Source: Aureibaculum algae (lineage in GTDB: Bacteria; Bacteroidota; Bacteroidia; Flavobacteriales; Flavobacteriaceae). From it: DNA of 64,000 nt. Below, piece after piece: positions 43,230 through 53,485 of the stretch (position 1 is the first letter of the stretch; every line of letters begins with the position of its first letter). The stretch covers positions 1,998,501 through 2,062,500 of the forward strand of contig NZ_CP040749.1 in NCBI RefSeq assembly GCF_006065315.1. The letters are read 5' to 3'. The position numbers and the translations under genes are program-made. The notes below the pieces were generated by a model. It saw only the letters and a list, made by a program, of their open reading frames with translations, made no database searches and was not told the origin of the DNA.

Positions 43230-46200
43230 TTATAATGTGAGTAAAATTGAAAATTGAGAACCTTCTCCTTCATTGGTTTCTACTTTTAATTCACCATTAT
43301 GTGCTTTAACGATGTCGTAACTCATACTGAGGCCTAATCCGGTACCTTGACCGGTGGGTTTGGTGGTGAAAAAGGGTTGATAAATTTTGTTGAGTATGTG
43401 CTTTGGTATTCCATTGCCGTTGTCTTCAATCCTAATTTCTAATTGTTTATTTATTTTTTTTGTGCTTATGGAAACCTTAGGGTTGAAACTTTGGTCTGCT
43501 TGTTTCTTTTCATTTACAGCATAAAATGCATTGGTAATTATATTTAACATTACCCTTCCTATATCTTGAGGAATTATCTGTATTGTTTTAATAGTAGTGT
43601 CGAAATCAGTTACTAAATCGGCATTAAATGATTTGTCTTTGGCACGCAAACCATGATATGCCAGTCTTAAATATTCATCTGCCAAGGCATTGATGTCCGT
43701 GGGTACTTTTTGCCCACTACTGCTGCGACTGTGTTGTAACATTCCTTTTACGATACCATCTGCACGTTTACCATGATGGTTTATTTTTTCAAGGTTTTCT
43801 TTAATATCTTTGGCTATGAATTTAGCTTCTTCTAAATCTCCTTTTTCAATTTCTTCGTTCATTTCATCAATTAATTCACCACTAACTTCAGAAAAATTAT
43901 TTACAAAATTTAAAGGGTTTTGAATTTCATGGGCAATTCCAGCCGTTAACTCTCCTAAACTTGCCATTTTTTCAGATTGAATTAATTGCTTTTGCGTTGC
44001 TTTTAAATCTGAGAGTGTTTTTTCTAATCGTTTCTTTTCGTTAAGCAGTGCTAGCGATTGCTCTTCTTTTACCTGTAAATCCATAAAACGGATGTAGGCT
44101 TGTTCAAATACCTTGGCAAAACGTTTTAATATTTCTGCATCTTTTTCCGAAGGGATGGCTCCTGTAAGTGAAGGGATTAGAATGGCAGAATTTTTTGACC
44201 AAGCAGCCGAAAGATTATGCTTATCAGCTTTAAGTACGTGCTGTTTATAGTCCTCTGGCATGTGCTTATAATCACTATGCTCAAAGGCTTGTTTAAAGAA
44301 ATCATTTTTCGCTTCTACAGGAAATTCTTTATAGAAAAAGGCATCACCTCTAGTTTTAGATTCCCATGCATCACTAAAAATTGGATTATCAAAATAAGGT
44401 ACTAAATATCTTCCGGAAGTTGAAAAGTCTTCTACAGCAATCCAATGCACAACATCTTTGTTATCTGGAAAATAGGTGCAAAGTATCACACCTCCTGCAT
44501 CGAATATAACGCCTAATTCATGTAGTTTTTCTGCTACTACAGCAACCACTTCTTGTAATTCATCAGGCTTATGCATTGCCAATGAACGCGAACGTACTTT
44601 TTCCAACGCTGTTTCAATTTGTGCTTCCCTTGTTTGTGCTTCTGCATTTTGAAGATCGAGAAAACGGGTATAAGATTGCTCGAAAACTTGCCCAAAACGT
44701 GCAATAATTTTGTTTTCACCTTCTGAATAGGGTATCGATGCATAATTAGCAAGAATCAATATGATATTGGGGTTGATTGCAATAGATCTTGCCATGCCGC
44801 GACTCGTCACAATCTCATTCTCTTCTTTTGAAAATATTTTAGAGCCACCATGTTTAAGCAAATATTCGTGCCATTGCTTGTGTTCTTTTATAGAAAGAAT
44901 ATCCGTGTGAAATGCAATTGATTGTTTTTGAGCTGCTCTCACGTTAATCATAACAGGGATATCTACATAAGGAATTTTAAACAGCATAGGTTTCGATTTG
45001 CCTTTTGCGGAAACCCAAAATTTATAATCATGACTTAGATCATTATTGGCAAAACTCACGTGTGCAAATCTGAAATCTAATACTTGTAATTGTTCAGAAA
45101 TCACGGAAATTACATCTAACAGCTCTTCACTTTTGTGCATGGCCATACTCCTTGAACGCACACGTTCTAAAGCAGCTTCAATTTGAGCTTCTCTAGTTTG
45201 TGCCTCAGCTTTTAATAAATCTTCGAAACGTTTGTAAGCCAAATCAAATGCAGCTCCCATTTTGGTTAAAATGGTTTCCATCTCTTTTGAAGGTGTATTT
45301 AATAAATCAATTACTAATTTGCCATTATTCAGTTTTTTTACAGCATGGTGTAAACGTTTTAATTTTGTGGATTCAGTATATTCTTCAACTTCATCGGCGA
45401 TGGTTTGTTTATTATTTTCTCGTAACCATGCTACAATTCTTTTTAAGTCTTTTTCATCTTGAACTTCCAAAAAGTAGTTTTCAGGATTTTCCCAAACACG
45501 TTTTATATAGAGATTTGGGTCTTTTTTCTTAAGTTTAAAAGTAATGTCAAATGGTATTTCGTAACCATTATTATCTTCTTCAAGTGTGGAAAGATCCCAC
45601 ATTCTTACATTATCTTCACCTTCATTTAGAAAAATAGTTGCTGCAATAACATCTGGAATGTCCAAATCCATTACTTCATCTTTAAGTTTGGCAACTACTT
45701 TCATAATCTCTTCCGATTTATGCATCGCCAAGGCTTTGGCTCTAACACGTTCTACAGCTAAATTTATTTGTGCCTCTCTCGCTTGTGCCTCTGCTTTTTT
45801 AAGATCAAGAAAACGAGTGTACGTACGTTGAAACTCCTTGGAGAAACGACTTAAAATATTTTTTTCATCTTCATCAAGTTCTCGTTTAATCATAATGCCA
45901 AAGCAACCATAATCCATATAGGCATCGATATAGTACAATCCGTCTGGAAATAATTCTGGTTTAAATTTATCAACGCCATTGAGTAATTCAGACCACGTGT
46001 TAAAATAGTCTTCCACTTTATCTGGCTTTACAGTATTAACGTGTACAGTTTCTCCGCTTTCCCAAGCTACATAACATGCATCAATAGAAGGTTCTTTTTT
46101 ATCTAATGGAAAAGTAACCGCTTTATTCTTGTAAATGGTTTTTCTGTTATTGGTTTCATTCCATGTTGCCCAAAATAGATGATTTTGTTCCGTTTCGTCG

Positions 46201-49200
46201 GGCAGCCATAAGTAGGAAAATTCGGAGTCAATTCCTAGTAATTGCAGTTGTTCATGAAATACTTGCGTTGTTGTATTGAGTTCATCAGAATGTTGCATGA
46301 GCATACTTTGCGTCCGTGTACGTTCTAATGCCGCTTCTATTTGAGCTTCTCTGGTTTGTGCTTCTGCTTTTTGCAAATCAAGGAAACGAGTATAGGTTTG
46401 CTGAAACACTTTTGTAAAGCGTAACATGACTTCAACTTGTGTGTTAGTTAGTTTTTTACCACCAATAATTAATAAATAACCTTCCTTAAAGTTAAAGGAA
46501 TGGATGACGATTTCTTTTGGTGATATTGCAACCAGTTCTTTTGCGGAAAATGGAAAATTGATGCCTTTTTCTGCCACAAAAGTTTGGTGTGCAATGGTTT
46601 CTTTTCGGGTCAATTCAATAACGCACAAAGGAGCTTTCTTTTTCCATTCAGCCACAATTTTTTGCATTTGGGGTGTTTGTTTGTGTGGAATGCCAATGGC
46701 TTGTTCTAAAATTTTTCCAGTGGAAGGATTTGGTGTATAATTCCAACCAATGTCTTCCAAAGCATCCATTAAAACGTAACCACTCGTAAAACAATCAATA
46801 CCTAATTTTGTAATTTCATTCCATAGCAATTCACCCGCTTCTAAAAGTTCGCCACTATTTTGCATGGCCATGGTACGTGCACGAATTCTTTCTAATGCCA
46901 ATTCAATTTCTGATTCTCTGGCTTGTTGTTCGGCTTTTTGTAGGTCGAGAAAACGTGTGTAGGTTTGTTCGAAGACGTTGGCGAATCGTGGAAGAATTTC
47001 TTCGTTTTCATACGTTTCGGTAGTAATGACCAATAAGTATCCATATTTAAAATAGGCAGCGTGCCACTTTTGCCATTCAGGAAATGCAATACCATCATCT
47101 AAAATACCTTGAAAAATAGGTTGTAAATCTGGAACAGAGAGCATATAGTTATAATGTGCTTTAAGTTCCTTACCACCTTTTTCAATTGAAAGTAATTCTA
47201 GGTTTTTTTTCCAACCGAGATACATTTTTTTATGGGTTGGGTCTACCGTATTTGAAACTTTAAGATAGGGCATTATGCCTTTTTCATTAGCAAGCCAATA
47301 TTCATCCGTATCAGAATCCGTTTTACAGAAACCAAATCCGGTACCCCAAAGGTTACCTCCTAAACTTTTTAGTTGTTGGAAAAGAATAAAAGCGACATCA
47401 CCAATTTCTTCACTTTTTTGCATGGCCATGGTTCTAGCTCTTATTCTTTCTAGTGCGAGTTCAATTTCTGATTCTCTAGCTTGTGCTTCCGCTTTTTGTA
47501 AGTCTAAAAAACGTGTATAGGCTTGTTCGAATACTTTTCCAAACCGTTTGAAAATCATTTCTTCTTCAGCAAAAAATTCTGTAAGATTATATCGTTGAAA
47601 AATTAAAATAGAGTTTTTAAAGATTACTGAAGATCTTGTTAATCCAGAGGAATCATATATAAATTTTTGTCTTTCCTCCGTAGTTTTTCGAAAATCGGAA
47701 TTCTTGAATAATAATCGAAAAAATTTATTTTTATCAGCTTTAGAATATTGCTCAGTATAAAAATCAATTCCATTTTTCCAAGAGTTATGGAATATTTTTC
47801 TCATCGGATGATCAAAATATGGGACATCAAAACGTTCTAAATAATCTTGTCCCTTTGCACCAAACCAAACATTGACACTTTTTTCAGGATTGTCAAAGTC
47901 AGTTAAAATTTGCGTACCATGAATTTCAATACCCAATCCATTTAATTCCTCATCTAAAATATGAACTACTTGTGCTAACTCTTCACTTTTCTGCATACCT
48001 ATGCTTCTCGATCTTACCCTTTCTAATGCGGCTTCAATCTGTGCTTCTTTAGCTTGTGCTTCCGCTTTTTGTAAGTCTAAAAAACGGGTGTAGGTTTGTT
48101 CAAAAACGTTGGCAAAACGTTTGAAAATGTCGTGAGCATTTGGAACATGTTCTCGTGTTATAAATAACAAATAACCATATTTGAAATAGACTACATGGTC
48201 AATTTGATAGGTTGGAAAGCCATTATTTGTTTTCTTCAAAATTTGTAACACATCTCCTATAACAGGAAGCGTACTCATATACTCATAATGAGCCGTACAT
48301 TCCTCCCCAGAAAATTCTTGTATTACAAGTGATTCTCCCTGTTCACCTTTTTGGTAATACTCTTTAAATATGCCTTCTCGTGGCACTGTATAGGTATGTA
48401 AAACACCCGCTTCATTACCAAACCATTCTGTAGATTCGTTTTCTCCATAAATATGAAAAGCACAGCCCCAAGTTTGAATACCTAACCCTCTTACTTGTTC
48501 ATCTAATAAGAAGGAGGCTTCTTGTAATTCGTCACTATGTTGCATGGCCATGGTTCTACTTCGCACTTTTTCTAATGCCAATTCAATTTCAGATTCTCTG
48601 GCTTGTGCCTCTGCTTTTTGAAGATCGAGAAAACGGGTATAAGTTTGGTTAAAAACTTTGGCGAAACGTATAAAAATATCTTGTGCCTCTGGAACAGATT
48701 CATGTGTAATAAACATGAGGTAACCTTGTGAAAAATAGGCACAATGTATAATTTGAAAAGATGGAAACGAAAGTCCAGCTTTAGCCAATGCTTTCACTTC
48801 AGGAATTGATAGCATATACTTATAATGGTCTTCTAGTTCCTTACCTTTTTGTTCTAAAACAAATAAAGCGTCACCTCTTTTTTCTGCTTCGTGAAAAAGA
48901 AGATACACGTCTTCATTAGAATTTGTTTTAAAAGGAGGCTGAAGTCGATTTTTACCTGCCATCCAAGCAGTAGCAAATTTCTTGTCGTCATCCCAGATAT
49001 TAAAACCACAGGCGAAGGAATTTATTCCTAATTCTTCCACTTGTTGGAATAGAAGCATAGCAGTATCTCTTAATTCATCACTTCGCTGCATACCCATTGT
49101 ACGACTTCTTACTTTTTCTAAAGCCAGTTCAATTTGGGTTTCTCTAGCTTGCTTTTCTGCTTTTTGCAGGTCAAAGAAACGTCTATGTGCTAAGTCAAAA

Positions 49201-50225
49201 GCACCAGAAAATTGTATTAAAATATCTAAATCTTCGGAAGGAGGATTTTTAATAACTCCAGGCAAAGAGTAACCAATTTCTCCGTGAGTGGTCCTTGCCA
49301 TGATAAAGGTTAATCCACCGATATTCCTAATATCGTCATGACTCGGTGCTTGGGGATCAATATTCTTAAAATCACCAAGTGCAACCATTTTATCTACATA
49401 ATCAATAGCTTCTGCAACATTCATGGCGTACACAACAGTTGGTTTTGTACTCTTTTCCCATTTCGCTAACAAAGGAATATCACCATGAATATGTCTAGGT
49501 AACTCCATTACAAATCCAATTTTGGTACCATCACCAGAGGTCATGGCTTTTTCATACGTTTTGGGTAACCACATCATGTGCCAGAAGTAATGAGCTTGGT
49601 GACCCAATTTGGTAAATTCATTTCGCATGGACACTACAATGTCGAGTAAGTCTGACGATTGTTGCATGGAAACAGCTTGGGCTCTAATCCGTTCTAAAGC
49701 TCCTTCGATTTCTAATTCTCGGTTTTTCGTTTCAAGTTCGATGGTACCTCTTTTTATGGCTTCACGGAGTTGTAAGTTTTCAGCACTTATCTGATCAAAA
49801 CCAATGCTTTCACCTTCTTGTGTTTTAGAATCTGTGGTAGAAAAATGTTGATAAATAAAACGCCAACCTTCTCTCTTATTTTCTAAAGCTGATGTAAAGC
49901 GGAATCGTCCATAATAGGCCCAATCGGTTCCATTTATAAACCAAGCGTCAAAGAGGTGTGTAATAAAAATAAGTTCGCCAAATTTTTCTATGGTTAGTCT
50001 TTCATTCCTTAAATCACATTTACCAGCGAATTGTTCGGCCGTATCTGCAAAAAAATGAGTCGTGTCTTTTCTGTTTAAAAATTCTTCATTATGAGTAGAC
50101 CCAATGAAATGATATTCATCGTCAAAGTAAGAATCATAAGTGGTAACATCACCATTCAGATAGCTGTTTAGCCAAGTGTCGTACACTTTTCTTATTTCAT
50201 TTTCTTCTGTTTTTTTTAATTTCAT
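43230..50225 (-). CDS. Giant histidine kinase with SnoaL domain and ten tandem sensory units
   Basis: 2331 residues, no signal peptide or membrane helix, so cytoplasmic. Residues 1-140 form a SnoaL_3-like domain (VYDTWLNSYLNGDVTTYDSYF). From about 170 to 2070 ten units of about 180-200 residues follow. Each opens with a helix like ESEIELALEKVRSRTMAMQ (near residues 177, 370, 552, 735, 927, 1110, 1301, 1493, 1687 and 1875), then a GAF-like alpha/beta domain ending in FAKVFEQTYTRFLDLQKAE. The kinase core follows with His2099 and GTGLGLS. First gene of the kinase operon; no receiver. Confidence 0.93.
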   Translation of the reverse strand: MKLKKTEENEIRKVYDTWLNSYLNGDVTTYDSYFDDEYHFIGSTHNEEFLNRKDTTHFFADTAEQFAGKCDLRNERLTIEKFGELIFITHLFDAWFINGTDWAYYGRFRFTSALENKREGWRFIYQHFSTTDSKTQEGESIGFDQISAENLQLREAIKRGTIELETKNRELEIEGALERIRAQAVSMQQSSDLLDIVVSMRNEFTKLGHQAHYFWHMMWLPKTYEKAMTSGDGTKIGFVMELPRHIHGDIPLLAKWEKSTKPTVVYAMNVAEAIDYVDKMVALGDFKNIDPQAPSHDDIRNIGGLTFIMARTTHGEIGYSLPGVIKNPPSEDLDILIQFSGAFDLAHRRFFDLQKAEKQARETQIELALEKVRSRTMGMQRSDELRDTAMLLFQQVEELGINSFACGFNIWDDDKKFATAWMAGKNRLQPPFKTNSNEDVYLLFHEAEKRGDALFVLEQKGKELEDHYKYMLSIPEVKALAKAGLSFPSFQIIHCAYFSQGYLMFITHESVPEAQDIFIRFAKVFNQTYTRFLDLQKAEAQARESEIELALEKVRSRTMAMQHSDELQEASFLLDEQVRGLGIQTWGCAFHIYGENESTEWFGNEAGVLHTYTVPREGIFKEYYQKGEQGESLVIQEFSGEECTAHYEYMSTLPVIGDVLQILKKTNNGFPTYQIDHVVYFKYGYLLFITREHVPNAHDIFKRFANVFEQTYTRFLDLQKAEAQAKEAQIEAALERVRSRSIGMQKSEELAQVVHILDEELNGLGIEIHGTQILTDFDNPEKSVNVWFGAKGQDYLERFDVPYFDHPMRKIFHNSWKNGIDFYTEQYSKADKNKFFRLLFKNSDFRKTTEERQKFIYDSSGLTRSSVIFKNSILIFQRYNLTEFFAEEEMIFKRFGKVFEQAYTRFLDLQKAEAQARESEIELALERIRARTMAMQKSEEIGDVAFILFQQLKSLGGNLWGTGFGFCKTDSDTDEYWLANEKGIMPYLKVSNTVDPTHKKMYLGWKKNLELLSIEKGGKELKAHYNYMLSVPDLQPIFQGILDDGIAFPEWQKWHAAYFKYGYLLVITTETYENEEILPRFANVFEQTYTRFLDLQKAEQQARESEIELALERIRARTMAMQNSGELLEAGELLWNEITKLGIDCFTSGYVLMDALEDIGWNYTPNPSTGKILEQAIGIPHKQTPQMQKIVAEWKKKAPLCVIELTRKETIAHQTFVAEKGINFPFSAKELVAISPKEIVIHSFNFKEGYLLIIGGKKLTNTQVEVMLRFTKVFQQTYTRFLDLQKAEAQTREAQIEAALERTRTQSMLMQHSDELNTTTQVFHEQLQLLGIDSEFSYLWLPDETEQNHLFWATWNETNNRKTIYKNKAVTFPLDKKEPSIDACYVAWESGETVHVNTVKPDKVEDYFNTWSELLNGVDKFKPELFPDGLYYIDAYMDYGCFGIMIKRELDEDEKNILSRFSKEFQRTYTRFLDLKKAEAQAREAQINLAVERVRAKALAMHKSEEIMKVVAKLKDEVMDLDIPDVIAATIFLNEGEDNVRMWDLSTLEEDNNGYEIPFDITFKLKKKDPNLYIKRVWENPENYFLEVQDEKDLKRIVAWLRENNKQTIADEVEEYTESTKLKRLHHAVKKLNNGKLVIDLLNTPSKEMETILTKMGAAFDLAYKRFEDLLKAEAQTREAQIEAALERVRSRSMAMHKSEELLDVISVISEQLQVLDFRFAHVSFANNDLSHDYKFWVSAKGKSKPMLFKIPYVDIPVMINVRAAQKQSIAFHTDILSIKEHKQWHEYLLKHGGSKIFSKEENEIVTSRGMARSIAINPNIILILANYASIPYSEGENKIIARFGQVFEQSYTRFLDLQNAEAQTREAQIETALEKVRSRSLAMHKPDELQEVVAVVAEKLHELGVIFDAGGVILCTYFPDNKDVVHWIAVEDFSTSGRYLVPYFDNPIFSDAWESKTRGDAFFYKEFPVEAKNDFFKQAFEHSDYKHMPEDYKQHVLKADKHNLSAAWSKNSAILIPSLTGAIPSEKDAEILKRFAKVFEQAYIRFMDLQVKEEQSLALLNEKKRLEKTLSDLKATQKQLIQSEKMASLGELTAGIAHEIQNPLNFVNNFSEVSGELIDEMNEEIEKGDLEEAKFIAKDIKENLEKINHHGKRADGIVKGMLQHSRSSSGQKVPTDINALADEYLRLAYHGLRAKDKSFNADLVTDFDTTIKTIQIIPQDIGRVMLNIITNAFYAVNEKKQADQSFNPKVSISTKKINKQLEIRIEDNGNGIPKHILNKIYQPFFTTKPTGQGTGLGLSMSYDIVKAHNGELKVETNEGEGSQFSILLTL

Positions 50226-50393
50226 GCTTTTAGGACGGCTCTTAGTAGGTTATATGTTTTATTTAATAGTTTCTACATTTATTTTAAGGGTTTTGATCAT
50301 TTTTCAATCCTTTATTTAGGTTGGGCTGCTTTTATGTTCCACCAACTGCCCTTAATACAGTTGTGAGATTTTTCCTCACTTTAACCATGTTTA

Positions 50394-51695
50394 TCATTCC
50401 ATTTTCTCTTTAAAGGCTTTGATTATAAAAAAAAGTATCGTTAGTATCCCTATAAATAACACGGTACCAATCATTTCATTAGTAGATAAGTGTGATAAAA
50501 AGTAAAAAATGATAATAATGGAAAGTATTGGTACGGTTAGGCCTCCTGGAATTTTAAAATCTCCTGGTTCCGATTTTTGTATTTTACGCAACTTTATTAC
50601 CGAAAGGGCAACACCTAAATAGAGGAGAAGAATCGTACTCGTTGCAATAACGACCAATTGCTCAAAACTACCAGTAATTGCAAAAATAAAAGACATACTA
50701 CTATATATGAATATAGCCACATGGGGAGTTGCAAATTTTTTATGTATGCTTGAAAGTTTTTTTATTGGTAGAACATTATCTCTTGAAAGTGCAAAAAGAA
50801 CCCGTGGTGTATTCAATAAATCTCCACTTACTAAGCCTAGCATAGAAATAGCGGCACCAATGATTAATAGTACATATCCAAATGGTCCCAATACAATTTT
50901 AGCGGTTTCAGCCAACGGTGAAGTTTTATAATTAACCAATTCGTTCCCCAGTATCCCTTGGGAGACTAACTGAATAATTATATATAAACCGACAACTAAA
51001 CTAATACTGATAAAAATAGATCGTGGAATAGTACGTTTTGGATTTTTTATCTCACCACCAACAATCAATCCTGTTTCACATCCTAAAAATGCAAAAAAGA
51101 GAACTAAAGAAGCATCTCCGAGTTGATAGAATGTAGGTAATGAATGAATCTGCAAATTTGAAAAGGATACATCTTTCCAACCAATAATTACCAGAAGTAG
51201 GAGTGGACTTAATTTCAAAACGGTATTCAGTTTTACCAATCCCATACCTTGTTTTACACCTAAAATGTTTATGAACGTGAAAAATGCATATAAAGAAAAT
51301 AAAAAACCAATGCGTGCAGATAACAATCCGAAAACTGGAAAAATGGTTTCTAAAATAGTAACAAGGGCAATGGCTACAGCAGCACTAGCAATCATATTAC
51401 TACCTATTGCAAAAATACCAGCTAAGAATCCTGCATAATCACCAAAAGCAGTTTCTATATAGGTATAGGGGCCTCCTGAATTGTTTACTTTAGTACCAGC
51501 TTCTGCAAAGCAAAGTACTACTAGTGTAATTAGAATACCACAAAAAATATACGCAAAAATGCTAGAATTACCCATCTTACCAGCGATGATGGCAGGTAAT
51601 GCAAAAATACCTGCACCAATCATGATATTGATAATATTTGCAGATAATCCAAATACGCCAATTGATCGTTTTAATCCTTTGTCCTGTTTTATCAT
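50394..51695 (-). CDS. APC family amino acid permease
   Basis: A 433-residue transporter with about twelve membrane helices of the amino acid-polyamine-organocation superfamily. The first helix carries the substrate-binding glycine motif IMIGAGIFALPA (residues 24-35), helix 2/3 EAGTKVNNSGGPYTY, and helix 6 region FAFLGCETGLIVGGEIKNPKR is standard for AA_permease_2 members. It imports or exchanges amino acids; the substrate is not clear. It starts 8 bases after the stop of the acyltransferase-like gene and ends 168 bases before the giant kinase start. The 168-base gap shows no clear promoter box. Confidence 0.9.
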   Translation of the reverse strand: MIKQDKGLKRSIGVFGLSANIINIMIGAGIFALPAIIAGKMGNSSIFAYIFCGILITLVVLCFAEAGTKVNNSGGPYTYIETAFGDYAGFLAGIFAIGSNMIASAAVAIALVTILETIFPVFGLLSARIGFLFSLYAFFTFINILGVKQGMGLVKLNTVLKLSPLLLLVIIGWKDVSFSNLQIHSLPTFYQLGDASLVLFFAFLGCETGLIVGGEIKNPKRTIPRSIFISISLVVGLYIIIQLVSQGILGNELVNYKTSPLAETAKIVLGPFGYVLLIIGAAISMLGLVSGDLLNTPRVLFALSRDNVLPIKKLSSIHKKFATPHVAIFIYSSMSFIFAITGSFEQLVVIATSTILLLYLGVALSVIKLRKIQKSEPGDFKIPGGLTVPILSIIIIFYFLSHLSTNEMIGTVLFIGILTILFFIIKAFKEKME

Positions 51696-51703
51696 ATTTT
51701 AAA

Positions 51704-52885
51704 TTAAAGGTAACTAAGCCACCATTTGTCTTTATTATTGGCTTTATAAATCATATATTTTTTACAAATAGGGTAGAGTAGAAGAATGACTCCAATCCAT
51801 ATTAGATATACTGCAAAAAGTGAATAACCGTAACTCAGTAAATTTTTATTCAAAAAAGACTCCGCATCAATTATCATATCTTGCCAATGACCTCCAAAAA
51901 TTAGAATACTCACAATGGCTAATGAATGAATGACTAACATATGTAAGAAATAATAGAATAAGGGTACGCGACCAAAGACCAAAAAGAAATTGGTTACTTT
52001 GTTTTTAGTGGTTTCAACAGCATATAAAAACAAGAGTGCTGGTCCCATTGTAATACATAGATATAATAAAGAAGGTGGGTATTTGGTAACATTAAAAAAC
52101 GAGATAATCGTTTTCGCAGTAGTTTCTTGAGATGTCCATGGTACTAAATCTCCATAAATGTTTACGAGTCTTAAACCGAAAAACAGAATAATGGCACCAA
52201 ACCCTAGGTACAAAAGCCATTTTTTACGAACAGTAGCTTCAAAACCCTTTTGATAAAATGTACCGAATACATAACCTAGAGCCATCAGCCCGATCCAAGG
52301 TAGTACCGGATAATGGATATAAAGTATGGAGTCGGGACTAAAAACAAAAAACTTTCCTTGATGTAAAATATACCAAATAATAGATTGAAAGCTTTGACCT
52401 TCTAGCACTATACCATCCAAAGCATTATGGCCAGCAACTAAAATAATGCCAATGGCAAGAATTACTTTTTTTGGTAAATAAATTAAAAAAGATAGGCACA
52501 CCATACAGATTCCAATAGTCCAAATTACCTGAAGAATCAGAAAACTATACGTGAGGTCAAAGGTCCAAATCAAATTATTAACGACAATTTCTAGGAAAAT
52601 AAGCCAAATTCCACGTGTAAATAAAAATTTAAAAACTTCTTTTTTTGTTTTTCTACAACCATACAAAAAAGCTGAGGTTCCAGCCAAAAACACAAATACA
52701 GGTGCACAAAAATGCGTTATAAAACGGGTGAAAAAGAGCACAGGTGTGGTCGTTTCTAAATTGGTTGGGTCTGAGAAAAAGGACTCATAATGGAAATAAG
52801 CACGTACATGATCTAAAGCCATGAGCACCATGATAACACCTCTAAGTATGTCAATAGATTCAATTCGGGGTGATTTTGGTTTCAT
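51704..52885 (-). CDS. DUF1624/HGSNAT-like membrane acyltransferase
   Basis: A 393-residue membrane protein with about ten helices. The N-terminus RIESIDILRGVIMVLMALDHVR is the signature of DUF1624 (heparan-alpha-glucosaminide N-acetyltransferase catalytic-like), with conserved Asp and His in the first helix thought to take part in moving an acyl group across the membrane. A later helix pair FGRVPLFYYFLHMLVIHSLAIV is also typical. The acceptor is probably a sugar, but it is not defined here. Co-directional with the permease (8-base gap). Confidence 0.85.
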   Translation of the reverse strand: MKPKSPRIESIDILRGVIMVLMALDHVRAYFHYESFFSDPTNLETTTPVLFFTRFITHFCAPVFVFLAGTSAFLYGCRKTKKEVFKFLFTRGIWLIFLEIVVNNLIWTFDLTYSFLILQVIWTIGICMVCLSFLIYLPKKVILAIGIILVAGHNALDGIVLEGQSFQSIIWYILHQGKFFVFSPDSILYIHYPVLPWIGLMALGYVFGTFYQKGFEATVRKKWLLYLGFGAIILFFGLRLVNIYGDLVPWTSQETTAKTIISFFNVTKYPPSLLYLCITMGPALLFLYAVETTKNKVTNFFLVFGRVPLFYYFLHMLVIHSLAIVSILIFGGHWQDMIIDAESFLNKNLLSYGYSLFAVYLIWIGVILLLYPICKKYMIYKANNKDKWWLSYL

Positions 52886-52936
52886 GGGGTTTTAGGTTGG
52901 TTTTTTAATTTAAAATAAACAACTCTTTTGGGAGTA

Positions 52937-53026
52937 TTACTTTTCATGAATGACTTCTGGTTCAGTATCTATCCTAAATTCTGGAGGTAATAATTCTTTT
53001 GTAGCTGTAATTGATCTTTTTTTATT
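52937..53026 (-). pseudogene. Possible remnant of a coding sequence
   Basis: Just after the SnoaL-like gene stop, another frame reads TATKELLPPEFRIDTEPEV and a few more residues to a stop. It is too orderly to dismiss but has no start or family. It could be the C-terminal end of a lost gene, or chance. Confidence 0.25.
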
Positions 53027-53429
53027 ACTGCTCAGCTTCTGCTAACTTCTTGGTATCCACATATTGCTGAAAACTTATAATTTTTCCATTTTTAAGTGCC
53101 CACAAATGAGCCGCTTGAGCATTGTAATCTTTGCCAGTTTTTTTGTTTTTAGCATCATAGCGTAAAGTTGCCAATACTTTATTGTTGCTCATTTCATGAA
53201 GCTCAATATCTGCTAATTTGAAATACTCGTGTTCAGCTCCAAGTCGTGCAAACACTCCATTTATAATAGCATCTGGACCAATGTACGGATTGCCGCTTGC
53301 CATGGAATTACTTTCAGCTTCATTCCATTCAATTTTAGGACTCATAGACCCCATAATTGTTGGGATATCACCTTTTTCGAATGCTTTGTATAGGTTGTCA
53401 ATGATTTGCATGCTTTGATTTTCTTTCAT
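53025..53429 (-). CDS. SnoaL-like/NTF2-fold protein
   Basis: A 134-residue cytoplasmic protein of the SnoaL (ketosteroid-isomerase-like) fold. IIDNLYKAFEKGDIPTIMGSMSPKIEWNEAES (helix-strand start) and GPDAIINGVFARL are the usual landmarks, with ALKNGKIISFQQYVDTKKLAE at the end. Members bind small hydrophobic ligands or catalyse isomerisation; no substrate can be named. It is one of three free SnoaL-fold proteins in this stretch; a fourth such domain begins the giant kinase nearby. Confidence 0.82.
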   Translation of the reverse strand: MKENQSMQIIDNLYKAFEKGDIPTIMGSMSPKIEWNEAESNSMASGNPYIGPDAIINGVFARLGAEHEYFKLADIELHEMSNNKVLATLRYDAKNKKTGKDYNAQAAHLWALKNGKIISFQQYVDTKKLAEAEQ

Positions 53430-53485
53430 GATTTTTGATTTATTTTTATTTTTTTAGTTAATAGTTAATCGCATTTAATTTTAGA

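Noticed and set aside
43216..43273. Upstream start (ATG at 43273) for the GAF kinase
   Set aside because: It would place 19 polar residues before a normal signal peptide and overlap the preceding gene by 44 bases; ATG at 43216 fits better.
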